From contig NZ_JAMBOM010000001.1 in NCBI RefSeq assembly GCF_023715615.1, positions 868,001-932,000 of the forward strand: a stretch of 64,000 bases of DNA. Reading direction: 5' to 3'. The position numbers were made by a program, and so were the translations under genes. A model generated the notes under the pieces. The model saw nothing but the letters and a program-made list of their open reading frames with translations, was not told the origin of the DNA and did not search any database. Numbering within the stretch: the stretch's first letter is position 1; each line of letters begins with the position of its first letter. This DNA is from Sporosarcina aquimarina. GTDB taxonomy: Bacteria > Bacillota > Bacilli > Bacillales_A > Planococcaceae. Below, one piece after another: positions 1-8,296 of this stretch.

Positions 1-59
1 ACAGCTTAACCAACCGAAGCCCGAATCAGAAGAAGAACCTGAAATTATTGGTGGTTGAT
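1..59 (+). CDS. C-terminal end of upstream gene, probably penicillin-binding protein 2B (partial)
   Basis: An open frame enters from the left edge (codons from base 3) and stops at TGA 57-59. It encodes only 18 visible residues, a Gln/Pro/Glu-rich acidic tail ending in IIGG. In B. subtilis the gene directly before spoVD is pbpB, whose product has a low-complexity C-terminus after its PASTA domains, so this is most likely the same gene. The identity rests on position alone; no catalytic motif is in view. Confidence 0.5.
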
Positions 60-88
60 GAATAGCGGAGCATACACTCTCATAAATT
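60..88 (+). promoter_or_regulatory. Candidate sigma-E promoter of spoVD
   Basis: GAATAGC (60-66) and CATAAATT (81-88) are separated by 14 nt. The usual sigma-E consensus is a -35 of the KMATATT type and a -10 of the CATACAHT type, so the fit is 5/7 and 7/8. An overlapping CATACACT (71-78) fits the -10 perfectly but has no -35. B. subtilis spoVD is transcribed in the mother cell from a sigma-E promoter, which makes the site plausible. Confidence 0.4.
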
Positions 89-116
89 AGCAATAAAACG
101 AGAGGTGTGAAGCTCT

Positions 117-2030
117 TTGAAAGAAATAATCGGAATGCGGTCTAGAAAGAGACTGCGAGCCGTATTCATTATTTTTTTACTCCTACTGGGGGCAACTGTA
201 GGGAAATTATTTCATGCACAAATTATTAAACATGAATGGCTGAAAGAGCGTGCACAAGCAAACTGGGATCGTGAGATCCCTTTTGGCGGAGTTAGAGGAG
301 AGATTGTAGATCGAAATGGCAAATTGATTGTTGGTAACCAACTTGCCCCTACTCTATACTTCATGCCAGCTCAAAATCCGGATCCAGAAGATGCGGCAGC
401 TAAACTTGCGCCCATCCTCCAGGTCGATCAGGAGAAGTTAGCCGAGAAAATGAGTAAAAAAGATTACATGGTTAAATTAGCACCAGAAGGAAAAAATATT
501 GCGAAAGCTCAGGCGGATAAGATTTCCGAGTTGAAAATTCCTGGTCTTTATACAGGTGTAGATTTCATGCGTAGTTATCCAAATGGCGAACTACTTTCTC
601 GCCTTTTAGGATTTACAGGATATGACGGTCAAGGTCTTGCTGGTATTGAATATGCATATAACGAGTTCCTGAACGGAACAGGGGACAGAATTCGGATGTA
701 TACGGATGCAAGAGGCGTGCCACTCCCCCATGTAGATGATGATTTTAAAGATGGTAAAAAGGGCTCATCCGTAGTTTTGACAATTGATGCTGAGATACAA
801 AAAATTGTTGAACGAGAACTCTCACAAGCAATGGAAAAGTATGATGCCAGTCAAGCACTTGCGATTGTGATGAATCCTAAAACAGGAGAGCTTCTATCTT
901 TAGCGTCTGCACCAACATTCGATCCAGCAAACTATCAGGAAGCAGATCCTAATATTTACAACAGAAACTTACCGGTTTGGATGACCTTTGAACCTGGTTC
1001 AACTTTTAAGATTATGACATTAGCGGCAGGGCTGGAAGAAAAAGTTATTGACTTGGACCATGAAACCTTCAATGATCCAGGGTATACTATGGTAGGTGGA
1101 GCTCGCTTGAGATGCTGGAAGCGAGAAGGTCATGGCCATCAATCATTTCTAGAAGTCGTTGAAAACTCTTGTAACCCGGGCTTCATAGAAATCGGCCGTC
1201 GACTAGGGGAAGAGAAACTATCTTCTTATATCCGTAATTTTGGTTTTGGTGAATCTACAGAATCGGGTATTGCAGGTGAAGCAAATGGAATTTTGTTTGC
1301 TAAAGATGCGTTTGGACCTGTAGAGCAAGCAACTACTTCTTTTGGTCAAGGAATAGCAGTAACACCAATTCAACAAGTCCAGGCTGTAGCAGCCGCAGTG
1401 AACGGTGGAATGCTGTACAAACCATATATCGTCAAGGAAATTATTGGACCTGATGGGAAAGCAACTCAATCATATGTACCTGAAATGAAGCGTCGTGTCA
1501 TCAGCGAAGAGACTTCTGCAGAAGTTAGAAGAGCATTGGAATCTGTTGTTGCGAATGGTTCAGGGCGTAATGCGTTTGTCGATGAAATCAGAGTTGGTGG
1601 GAAAACGGGGACAGCGCAAAAAGTTCAAGATGGAAAGTATAAGGAAGGAGACTACATCGTCTCATTCATCGGGGTTGCACCTTCTAATGATCCGGAATTA
1701 GTCGTCTATGTAGCAATAGATAGCCCTAAAAACTCAGTTCAATTCGGTGGTGTCATTGCAGCACCGATTGTAGGAAGAATCATTGAGGAAATTGCTCCAT
1801 TGGCAGGTGTCAAACCACAAAAAGATCAGATGGAAAAAGAATATCGTTGGGGCGATCCGATTACGCAACAAATTCCAGATCTTCGAGGGTTGACCAAAGA
1901 CGAAGTTGCAAATCAGCAATATACGCTTAAAATTGAATGGCATGGAAATGGTAAGAAAGTTACTAAGCAGTTACCTGTACCTGGAACAGAAGTGAATGAA
2001 GGAGATGTGCTTCACGTTTATACAGAGTAA
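117..2030 (+). CDS. spoVD: SpoVD, sporulation-specific class B penicillin-binding protein (transpeptidase)
   Basis: Class B PBP that cross-links the spore cortex peptidoglycan from the mother-cell side. The 637 residues (B. subtilis about 645) hold an N-terminal membrane anchor at about 15-35, a PBP dimerisation domain, and a transpeptidase domain. The catalytic motifs are all visible: STFK at 295-298, SCN at 351-353 and KTGT at 496-499. A single PASTA domain ends the protein (about 577-637). Near-identical segments to SpoVD such as GGARLRCWKR favour it over PBP2B. The TTG start at 117 is 7 nt after GAGAGGTGTG; an inner ATG at 135 is possible. It is followed directly by mraY, so the usual murE is missing here. 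Confidence 0.95.
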   Translation: MKEIIGMRSRKRLRAVFIIFLLLLGATVGKLFHAQIIKHEWLKERAQANWDREIPFGGVRGEIVDRNGKLIVGNQLAPTLYFMPAQNPDPEDAAAKLAPILQVDQEKLAEKMSKKDYMVKLAPEGKNIAKAQADKISELKIPGLYTGVDFMRSYPNGELLSRLLGFTGYDGQGLAGIEYAYNEFLNGTGDRIRMYTDARGVPLPHVDDDFKDGKKGSSVVLTIDAEIQKIVERELSQAMEKYDASQALAIVMNPKTGELLSLASAPTFDPANYQEADPNIYNRNLPVWMTFEPGSTFKIMTLAAGLEEKVIDLDHETFNDPGYTMVGGARLRCWKREGHGHQSFLEVVENSCNPGFIEIGRRLGEEKLSSYIRNFGFGESTESGIAGEANGILFAKDAFGPVEQATTSFGQGIAVTPIQQVQAVAAAVNGGMLYKPYIVKEIIGPDGKATQSYVPEMKRRVISEETSAEVRRALESVVANGSGRNAFVDEIRVGGKTGTAQKVQDGKYKEGDYIVSFIGVAPSNDPELVVYVAIDSPKNSVQFGGVIAAPIVGRIIEEIAPLAGVKPQKDQMEKEYRWGDPITQQIPDLRGLTKDEVANQQYTLKIEWHGNGKKVTKQLPVPGTEVNEGDVLHVYTE

Positions 2031-2087
2031 TTGTACGAACATGACTGAACCAACAACTTGTTTGGGAACACAGAAGGAGAACTAGAC

Positions 2088-3059
2088 ATGACGCTCGTCA
2101 CAACAATCACGGCTATTGCCGTAACATTTGGCCTTACGGCTCTACTGGGTTATGCGATCATCCCATTGCTAAGACGGATGAAATTTGGTCAAAGCATTCG
2201 TGAAGAAGGTCCTCAAGCTCATTTGAAAAAAGCAGGAACACCAACAATGGGCGGTTTGATTTTTCTTGTCGCGATTCTTATTGCAACGCCTATTTTGTCT
2301 TACATAAATGGCGTACTCACTACTCAGACAATCGTTCTATTGCTTGTACTGGTTGGTTTTGGGGTCATTGGATTTATAGATGACTTCATCATTGTGGTTA
2401 TGAAAAGAAATCTTGGACTGACTTCTCTGCAAAAACTGATAGGTCAAATCATTATTGCGATTTTTGCATTTTTCCTGTTGAAACTAGGACCTTTTGATAC
2501 AGTAATCTCGATTCCCTTCACAGGATTTGAGATCGATATGGGAATCTTTTATGTCGTATTCCTGATTTTTTGGCTAGTTGGATTTTCAAATGCTGTGAAT
2601 CTCACAGATGGATTGGATGGACTTGTTTCAGGTACATCATCGATTGCATTTTCTGCCTTCGGTATTCTAGCAGTTTCCTATAATCAGCAAGATATTGCGA
2701 TGTTTTCATTCGTCGTTTCTGGAGCAATGCTTGGTTTCTTATTGTTCAACATGAAACCAGCGAGAGTATTTATGGGAGATACGGGCTCGCTCGCACTTGG
2801 TGGGGCATTGGCGATGATTTCAATGCTTATTAAACAAGAGTTCTTGTTGCTCATTATCGGGATTGTGTATGTAATTGAGACACTATCCGTGATAATTCAA
2901 GTGATTAGTTTTAAAACGACAGGCAAACGGGTATTCAAGATGAGTCCGATTCATCATCATTTTGAACTTTCTGGATGGTCTGAATGGAAAGTGGTTCTTG
3001 TCTTTTGGGGAATTGCATTTCTTGCTGCGATCGTACCTGTACTTATGGAGGTGATGTAA
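2088..3059 (+). CDS. mraY: MraY, phospho-N-acetylmuramoyl-pentapeptide transferase
   Basis: Integral membrane enzyme that transfers phospho-MurNAc-pentapeptide from UDP to undecaprenyl phosphate, giving lipid I. The 323 residues form about ten membrane segments with the family motifs: GTPTMGG near residue 47, DDF near 100, NLTDGLDGL in the middle, and the HHHFEL histidine motif near the C-terminus. The ATG at 2088 follows AGAAGGAGAAC; an in-frame TTG ten codons upstream has no better ribosome site. The gene abuts murD with no gap (stop 3057-3059, next ATG 3060). In B. subtilis murE lies upstream of mraY; here spoVD takes that place. Confidence 0.97.
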   Translation: MTLVTTITAIAVTFGLTALLGYAIIPLLRRMKFGQSIREEGPQAHLKKAGTPTMGGLIFLVAILIATPILSYINGVLTTQTIVLLLVLVGFGVIGFIDDFIIVVMKRNLGLTSLQKLIGQIIIAIFAFFLLKLGPFDTVISIPFTGFEIDMGIFYVVFLIFWLVGFSNAVNLTDGLDGLVSGTSSIAFSAFGILAVSYNQQDIAMFSFVVSGAMLGFLLFNMKPARVFMGDTGSLALGGALAMISMLIKQEFLLLIIGIVYVIETLSVIIQVISFKTTGKRVFKMSPIHHHFELSGWSEWKVVLVFWGIAFLAAIVPVLMEVM

Positions 3060-4415
3060 ATGCACAATGCAGCGCAGTTTTTAGGGAAAAAAGCACTCGT
3101 TCTAGGATTGGCAAAAAGTGGTCATGCAGCCGCCTCGTTGCTTTCAGCTTGCGGGGCAACAGTTACGTTAAATGACGCTGCGCCTGACGAAGGAAACCCA
3201 CTTGCTGAAGAGCTACGGGTACAAGGAGTCCGTGTGATTTGCGGTGGACATCCAGAAGATATCTTACACGCTGGATTTGACTTCATTGTAAAAAATCCGG
3301 GCATTCCGTATACCAATCCAGTGATTATACAGGCTGAGCAACTTGGGATTCCAATTTGGACAGAAATTGAACTTGCTTATCTGATCAGTGACGCACCAAT
3401 TATTGGGATTACTGGCTCGAATGGAAAAACTACAACGACTACACTGCTTTATCACATGTTAAATATCGGGGATAGACATCCTCTAATAGCTGGTAATATT
3501 GGAACGGTTGCAAGCACAGTTGCTTCAAAAGCAACTGCTGATGAAGTTATTGTTTTAGAAGCATCTTCATTCCAATTGATGGGCGTTGATAAATTCCGTC
3601 CACATATCGCGATATGGACAAATTTGTACGAGGCGCACTTGGACTATCATGGCAGTGCAACAGCGTACGCCGAAGCGAAAGCACAAATCACAAAAAATCA
3701 AACAGCAACTGATTTTCTGATTTATAACGCAGACCAACCAATTATTGAGCGATTCATAGGAAACACAAAAGCCACTCTTGTCCCTTTTACAACAAAAGGA
3801 AGATGTTCTGAAGGGATTTCAGCAGACGGTGAGTCAATCTACTGGCTGGGTGAGCCGATTATCTCTAGGAAAAAAATTACGTTACCCGGAGCGCACAACT
3901 TAGAAAACATCTTGTCTGCAACTGCTGCTGCGTTGTTGTATGGCTGTGAACGATGTGCGATAGAGAGTGTACTCAGTTCGTTTACAGGTGTTAGGCACCG
4001 CATGCAATTTGTAACAGAATATGAAGGACGTAAATTTTATAATGATTCGAAGGCAACCAATACGTTAGCAACCAAAAGTGCGCTATCTTCATTTGAAACA
4101 CCGACGATTCTAATTGCTGGTGGTTTGGATCGAGGACACTCGTTTGAGGAGTTACGCCCCCATATGGTCCATGTTAAAGCCCTAATAGGAATTGGTGAAA
4201 CGGCTGATCGAATTATACAGTTCGCCGAGTCATGTGGCGTAGGAATTGTTCGTGAGGCAGGAACTCTTCGTGAAGCCATACTGGATGCCTACGCCGTATC
4301 TGAAATAGGAGACACAGTTCTACTTTCTCCTGCATGTGCGAGCTGGGATCAGTATCCTAACTTTGAAGCAAGAGGCGATGAATTTATCGAAGCTGTTCAA
4401 AAACTAAAACCATGA
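3060..4415 (+). CDS. murD: MurD, UDP-N-acetylmuramoyl-L-alanine--D-glutamate ligase
   Basis: Cytoplasmic ATP-dependent ligase that adds D-Glu to UDP-MurNAc-L-Ala. The 451-residue protein (B. subtilis MurD 451) has the N-terminal UDP-binding fold starting with KKALVLGLAKSG, the central Mur-ligase ATP loop GSNGKTTTT (about 117-125), the YNDSKATN segment and the C-terminal domain with SPACASWDQY, typical of MurD rather than MurC, MurE or MurF. The ATG sits immediately after the mraY stop and its ribosome site GGAGGTGATG lies inside the mraY end, so the two are probably translationally coupled. Confidence 0.97.
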   Translation: MHNAAQFLGKKALVLGLAKSGHAAASLLSACGATVTLNDAAPDEGNPLAEELRVQGVRVICGGHPEDILHAGFDFIVKNPGIPYTNPVIIQAEQLGIPIWTEIELAYLISDAPIIGITGSNGKTTTTTLLYHMLNIGDRHPLIAGNIGTVASTVASKATADEVIVLEASSFQLMGVDKFRPHIAIWTNLYEAHLDYHGSATAYAEAKAQITKNQTATDFLIYNADQPIIERFIGNTKATLVPFTTKGRCSEGISADGESIYWLGEPIISRKKITLPGAHNLENILSATAAALLYGCERCAIESVLSSFTGVRHRMQFVTEYEGRKFYNDSKATNTLATKSALSSFETPTILIAGGLDRGHSFEELRPHMVHVKALIGIGETADRIIQFAESCGVGIVREAGTLREAILDAYAVSEIGDTVLLSPACASWDQYPNFEARGDEFIEAVQKLKP

Positions 4416-4457
4416 ACTATCAGTATTCGTTAATTCTTTAAATCTAACAGCGAAAGG

Positions 4458-5546
4458 ATGCATCCACTGCTTTCAAAGTATAGAATGCTCTTTATGTTAT
4501 CAGCCATAGCACTGACGATAATCGGTGTGCTCTTTGTTCACTCAGCCGCGGCTTATTGGGGAGAAGTCCGATATGCTGATGCCGCTCCATTTGCCGTCAA
4601 ACAACTTATTTACATAGGTGTATCTATTTCAATTGCCTATTTGATGATGCGGACCCCTGTGTTATCAACAGAGAAGTTTTGGACATTATTCTATGTTGTA
4701 GCTGTTGTGTTATTAACGTTGGTTCTCATTCCGGGAATTGGGGCAGTTAGAAATGGCTCTCAAAGTTGGATTGCATTTGGACCAATTAGTTTGCAACCAG
4801 CAGAGTTTGTGAAAGTTGCTTTGATTGGGAAACTTGCAATGAGTATGAAGTCTAAATCTGGGCAGAAAGTTTGGGATTGGCGTCATTTCGCATTGATCTT
4901 ATTGCCTTTTGCTTTAATTATGATGCAACCTGACTTAGGTTCAGCCGTCATAATGATCGTTTCAGCTTTTGTCGTATTGTTTGTTGCAGGTTATCCTCTT
5001 ACTTTCTTTTCTTTGTTGGGGGTGACTGGTGTTGGAGCGTTCACTGCACTAATAGCAGCAGCACCTTACCGGTTAGCTCGCATAAAATCGTACATCGATC
5101 CATGGAGTGACCCGCTAGGTAAAGGATTCCAAGGTATTCAGTCACTTTTTGCAATTGCACCAGGCGGATTGCTGGGACATGGATTTGGTAATAGTAGACA
5201 AAAATATTTGTACTTACCTGAGCCTCAAAATGATTTTATCTTTTCGATTATTGCAGAAGAGACTGGCTTTATAGGTGCGACTGTTGTTTTGTTGCTGTTT
5301 GTTTGTTTACTTATAGGTGCCTTTGGGGTTGCTATTAGAACTTCCGGATGGAAAGAATGTCTTGTTGTATCTGGAATGGCATCCATCATTATCTTCCAGA
5401 CATTCCTGAATGTCGGGGTTGTTTCTGGCCTGCTTCCAGTAACAGGTGTCACCTTACCATTCATCAGCTACGGTGGATCTTCTATGCTGACGACATGGCT
5501 TGCTGTAGGTACGATCTTACATTTTTCTAGACAAAAGAGAGATTGA
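4458..5546 (+). CDS. spoVE: SpoVE/FtsW-type SEDS peptidoglycan polymerase
   Basis: SEDS-family lipid II polymerase with about ten membrane segments, 362 residues (B. subtilis SpoVE 366). Family landmarks seen are NGSQSWI, QPAEFVK, MQPDLGSA, RIKSYIDPWSDP, and LPFISYGGSS near the C-terminus. Its place between murD and the divIB group, and its partner spoVD two genes upstream, argue for SpoVE, but sequence alone cannot exclude the divisional FtsW. The start is unusual: AAAGG directly abuts ATG 4458 with no spacer. A CTG at 4467 has normal spacing, and ATG 4485 is a further option. murG and murB, which follow spoVE in B. subtilis, are absent. Confidence 0.85.
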   Translation: MHPLLSKYRMLFMLSAIALTIIGVLFVHSAAAYWGEVRYADAAPFAVKQLIYIGVSISIAYLMMRTPVLSTEKFWTLFYVVAVVLLTLVLIPGIGAVRNGSQSWIAFGPISLQPAEFVKVALIGKLAMSMKSKSGQKVWDWRHFALILLPFALIMMQPDLGSAVIMIVSAFVVLFVAGYPLTFFSLLGVTGVGAFTALIAAAPYRLARIKSYIDPWSDPLGKGFQGIQSLFAIAPGGLLGHGFGNSRQKYLYLPEPQNDFIFSIIAEETGFIGATVVLLLFVCLLIGAFGVAIRTSGWKECLVVSGMASIIIFQTFLNVGVVSGLLPVTGVTLPFISYGGSSMLTTWLAVGTILHFSRQKRD

Positions 5547-5566
5547 GTGAAAAGGAGGGGGAGGAA

Positions 5567-6382
5567 ATGGAAAAGGTTATTGATATTGAAGAACGGATTC
5601 CGTCTATGCGTAAAAAACGTCGCAAAAAGACGAATAGGAAGTTTGTGTTCATTTTACTCTTATTTGTCACCATCCTCCTCGTCCTCCTTTATTTTCAATC
5701 GCAAGCGAGTAAAATCGATGCAGTCGTTCTTGAAGGATCAGTGCTACATGATAAGGATTTCTATTTAAAACAAGCTGGAATTTCTTCAGGGGACTCTATA
5801 TGGGGATTCGATATTGAGAATGCAACCAAGCGTCTTCGTGCTGTAGAAGGTGTACAAGAGGCTTCTGTTTCACGGAAATGGTTTCGGGATGTGCACATTA
5901 CGGTTCAGGAATGGAGCCCGATTGCATGGATGGATAGAAAAGGACAATACGAGCTCATCCTTGAAAATGGAGATGTTTTTACGCCAGATGAAGAACCTTT
6001 AGTGGACATTCCAATCGTGGATGGGTTTGAAGACGAGGAAGTGCGAAAACTTCTTGCTTCACAACTAATCGAATTGGACGACTCGATTTACCAACTCGTT
6101 TCTGAAATTGTGGAACAGGAAGATTCGGAGGGTGACCAAGTGATATTGTACATGGACGATGGATATGAAGTTCATGCTTCACTCGGAACACTTTCGGACA
6201 AGCTTTCGTATTATCCTGAAATTGTGAATCAGCTGAATGGTTCAGAAAAAGGCGTGATCGACGTGGAAGTAGGAACGTATTTCACTCCGTATAGTAAATT
6301 ATATGGAAGTGAAGAAAGTAAAGTGGATAAAGAAAATGCGGAAGAAGAAAAAGGTGATGACAGTGAGTCTAAAGACGAGTGA
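5567..6382 (+). CDS. divIB: DivIB (FtsQ-type) cell division protein
   Basis: Bitopic division protein that joins DivIC and FtsL at the septum. The 271 residues show a very basic cytoplasmic tail (KKRRKKTNRK, about 16-25), one membrane span at about 27-46, a POTRA/FtsQ region that starts IDAVVLEGS, then a beta domain and an acidic C-terminus rich in Glu, Lys and Asp. The ATG at 5567 has a strong AAGGAGG 9 nt upstream; the in-frame TTG at 5543 overlaps the spoVE end but precedes that site. The gene overlaps the next one by 26 nt. Confidence 0.93.
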   Translation: MEKVIDIEERIPSMRKKRRKKTNRKFVFILLLFVTILLVLLYFQSQASKIDAVVLEGSVLHDKDFYLKQAGISSGDSIWGFDIENATKRLRAVEGVQEASVSRKWFRDVHITVQEWSPIAWMDRKGQYELILENGDVFTPDEEPLVDIPIVDGFEDEEVRKLLASQLIELDDSIYQLVSEIVEQEDSEGDQVILYMDDGYEVHASLGTLSDKLSYYPEIVNQLNGSEKGVIDVEVGTYFTPYSKLYGSEESKVDKENAEEEKGDDSESKDE

Positions 6383-7088
6383 TAGAAAAAAAAGGAATAA
6401 CCGTATTTCTTATGCCCTCGTATTTTTAGTGCTTGGTTTCATTTTATCCTTTTCCTACCGTACGCTCGGACCAGGGTCTGAAACACAGCAACTGCGCTCT
6501 GAAATTGATTCGAAAGAAGAAGGGTTTCGAGAGGAATTAATCGAACAAAAAGAACGTAACAAGCAGCTGACAGATGAAATCTCTTCAAAACAAAAGACAA
6601 TTGCAGAAGTTGAACAAACATTAAGCGATACGGAAGAAAACCATGATTTGCTCGTCAAAGAAGCAAAAAATCTCCGGTTACTACTGGGAGTTGTTCCAGC
6701 AAGTGGACAGGGGATTCGGGTAGAACTGGCGGACGGAGATTACGATCCGGCTGAGCAAAATCCGAATGAATATATAGTACATGAAAGCCAAGTTCTATTA
6801 GTAGTTAACGAACTCAAAATAGCAGGGGCGCAGGCGCTTTCGATTAATGGTCAACGTTTGAATGCGAATTCTAGTATAAAATGTACGGGCCCCGTCATTA
6901 CAATTGATGGACAAACCTATCCTGCTCCTTTCGTGGTAGAAGCAATTGGGGATTCCAACGCGCTTAACTCGTCGCTGATGCTAAAAGGCGGCGTAATGGA
7001 TAGTTTGTTATCAGATAACATTGAGATGAAAATCGAGAAGCGGAAAGAGATTCTTATGCCTGCATTACGAGATGATATACAGGGATAA
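6357..7088 (+). CDS. DUF881 membrane protein, YlxW-like
   Basis: First of two adjacent DUF881 genes, matching ylxW and ylxX of B. subtilis between divIB and sbp. The 243 residues begin with a basic stretch, one membrane span at about 18-36, a coiled coil rich in Glu, Lys and Gln (about 43-100), and the extracytoplasmic DUF881 domain with GQGIRVELAD and SINGQRLNANSSI. The molecular role is not established; position points to division or wall synthesis. The start is either ATG 6357 or GTG 6363. The latter is better spaced from AAAGG, and both lie inside divIB. Confidence 0.85.
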   Translation: MTVSLKTSDRKKRNNRISYALVFLVLGFILSFSYRTLGPGSETQQLRSEIDSKEEGFREELIEQKERNKQLTDEISSKQKTIAEVEQTLSDTEENHDLLVKEAKNLRLLLGVVPASGQGIRVELADGDYDPAEQNPNEYIVHESQVLLVVNELKIAGAQALSINGQRLNANSSIKCTGPVITIDGQTYPAPFVVEAIGDSNALNSSLMLKGGVMDSLLSDNIEMKIEKRKEILMPALRDDIQG

Positions 7089-7117
7089 TCCAATCCGACG
7101 AGGGAGGATGGGTGTGT

Positions 7118-7831
7118 ATGAGGCGTAAATGGATGTTCACTTTCATCCTGCTCATTGTCGGTTTTATGGTTGCGGTACAGTATAATACTGTTCAGCAGCC
7201 GGAAGAGCGAGATACGCGGGACTTGTGGGCAATCAGAAATGAGTTAGCAAAGGAACGTAAACTCCATTCGGAACTATTGACAGAAGTTCGTGAACTGGAT
7301 ACAACAATTGGGAAGTACAATGCATCTGAAGGAGCGAGTGCAGGGAAAGCATTAGCTGATACGGTTCACGATTTACGAGAACAAGCGGGAATAATTGACC
7401 AAACGGGTCCTGGCCTAGTAATAGATGTCGTCCCTTCAGAAGAAAGTATTGCATTTGGGACACCACTGCACGAAGTAAGCCCGGAATTACTAACGCGATT
7501 TGTTAATGAAGTGAACCGTTTTAAAGGGATTGACATGGAGATCGATGGAAAACGTGTGACTGGGTTAAGTGCTATCCGGGACATAAACGGTGAGACGACA
7601 GTGAATGGATTGGCTGTATCGCTACCACCCTTTCAAATAAAAATCCTTTCTGCGGATTTGGAGAGTAGTGAAAAGTTATATAACTTTTTACAATCCTCAT
7701 CTATTCTCGATGACTTCTATTTAGATGATTTTGTGTTAGAGGTTGGACAACCCCAATCTGAAGTAACGATAAATGGCCGAATCGAACAATTTGAGAATCA
7801 CTTTCTTAAAGAATTGCCAAAGGGGGGCTGA
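7118..7831 (+). CDS. DUF881 membrane protein, YlxX-like
   Basis: Second DUF881 protein, 237 residues: a short basic N-terminus, one membrane span (about 5-23), a short helical region, then the DUF881 domain with GPGLVIDV, FVNEVNRFKG and LSAIRDINGETTVNG. Paralogous to the gene just upstream and sharing its topology, so the pair may interact. The ATG at 7118 lies 10 nt after GGAGG; GTG 7112 is too close. Its stop is 2 nt before sbp, so it is part of the same transcript. The function is unknown. Confidence 0.85.
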   Translation: MRRKWMFTFILLIVGFMVAVQYNTVQQPEERDTRDLWAIRNELAKERKLHSELLTEVRELDTTIGKYNASEGASAGKALADTVHDLREQAGIIDQTGPGLVIDVVPSEESIAFGTPLHEVSPELLTRFVNEVNRFKGIDMEIDGKRVTGLSAIRDINGETTVNGLAVSLPPFQIKILSADLESSEKLYNFLQSSSILDDFYLDDFVLEVGQPQSEVTINGRIEQFENHFLKELPKGG

Positions 7832-7833
7832 CA

Positions 7834-8205
7834 ATGTGGTTACCAATATTGGGGTTAATACTTGGGGTATCGCTTGGATTTCTCTCGGATATCCAGATTC
7901 CACAAGAATACGGTAATTATTTGTCAATTGCCGTGTTGGCAGCACTCGATACATTGCTTGGAGGCATCCGAGCTCACTTACAGAGGGTATATGATGATCA
8001 AGTATTCATCACAGGATTTTTCTTCAATATTTTACTGGCTGCAGGGCTTGCATTCCTTGGAGTACACTTAGGTGTGGATCTTTATTTAGCAGCTATATTT
8101 GCATTTGGAGTCCGGTTATTCCAGAATCTAGCCGTTATTCGACGGGTATTACTCACTAAATGGTCAGAGTATCGAAAAGTTTCTACGACAAATACTTCAA
8201 AATGA
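7834..8205 (+). CDS. sbp: Sbp, small basic membrane protein (DUF1290)
   Basis: A 123-residue hydrophobic protein with three to four membrane segments and the conserved DUF1290 pattern (LGFLSDIQIPQEYGNYLS, AALDTLLGGIRAHL, FGVRLFQN). B. subtilis Sbp has 121 residues and also lies just before ftsA. No biochemical function is known for the family. It starts 2 nt after the upstream DUF881 gene with AAGGGGGG in that gene's last codons as ribosome site. Confidence 0.92.
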   Translation: MWLPILGLILGVSLGFLSDIQIPQEYGNYLSIAVLAALDTLLGGIRAHLQRVYDDQVFITGFFFNILLAAGLAFLGVHLGVDLYLAAIFAFGVRLFQNLAVIRRVLLTKWSEYRKVSTTNTSK

Positions 8206-8233
8206 GAGGATTTCGAGAGGGGATGGCGAAAAT
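8205..8233 (+). promoter_or_regulatory. Candidate sigma-H promoter of ftsA-ftsZ
   Basis: AGAGGATTT (8205-8213) fits the sigma-H -35 form RNAGGAWWW fully. After 11 nt, GGCGAAAAT (8225-8233) fits the -10 form RNNGAATWW with one mismatch. B. subtilis ftsAZ has a sigma-H promoter that raises FtsZ at the onset of sporulation. A separate TACAAT at about 8256 could be a vegetative -10, but its -35 is poor. Confidence 0.45.
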
Positions 8234-8296
8234 ATTTAGACAATGCAGTAAGAATACAATAGAATGGAAGAAGAGTCACAATGGGAGGTGCCAAAG

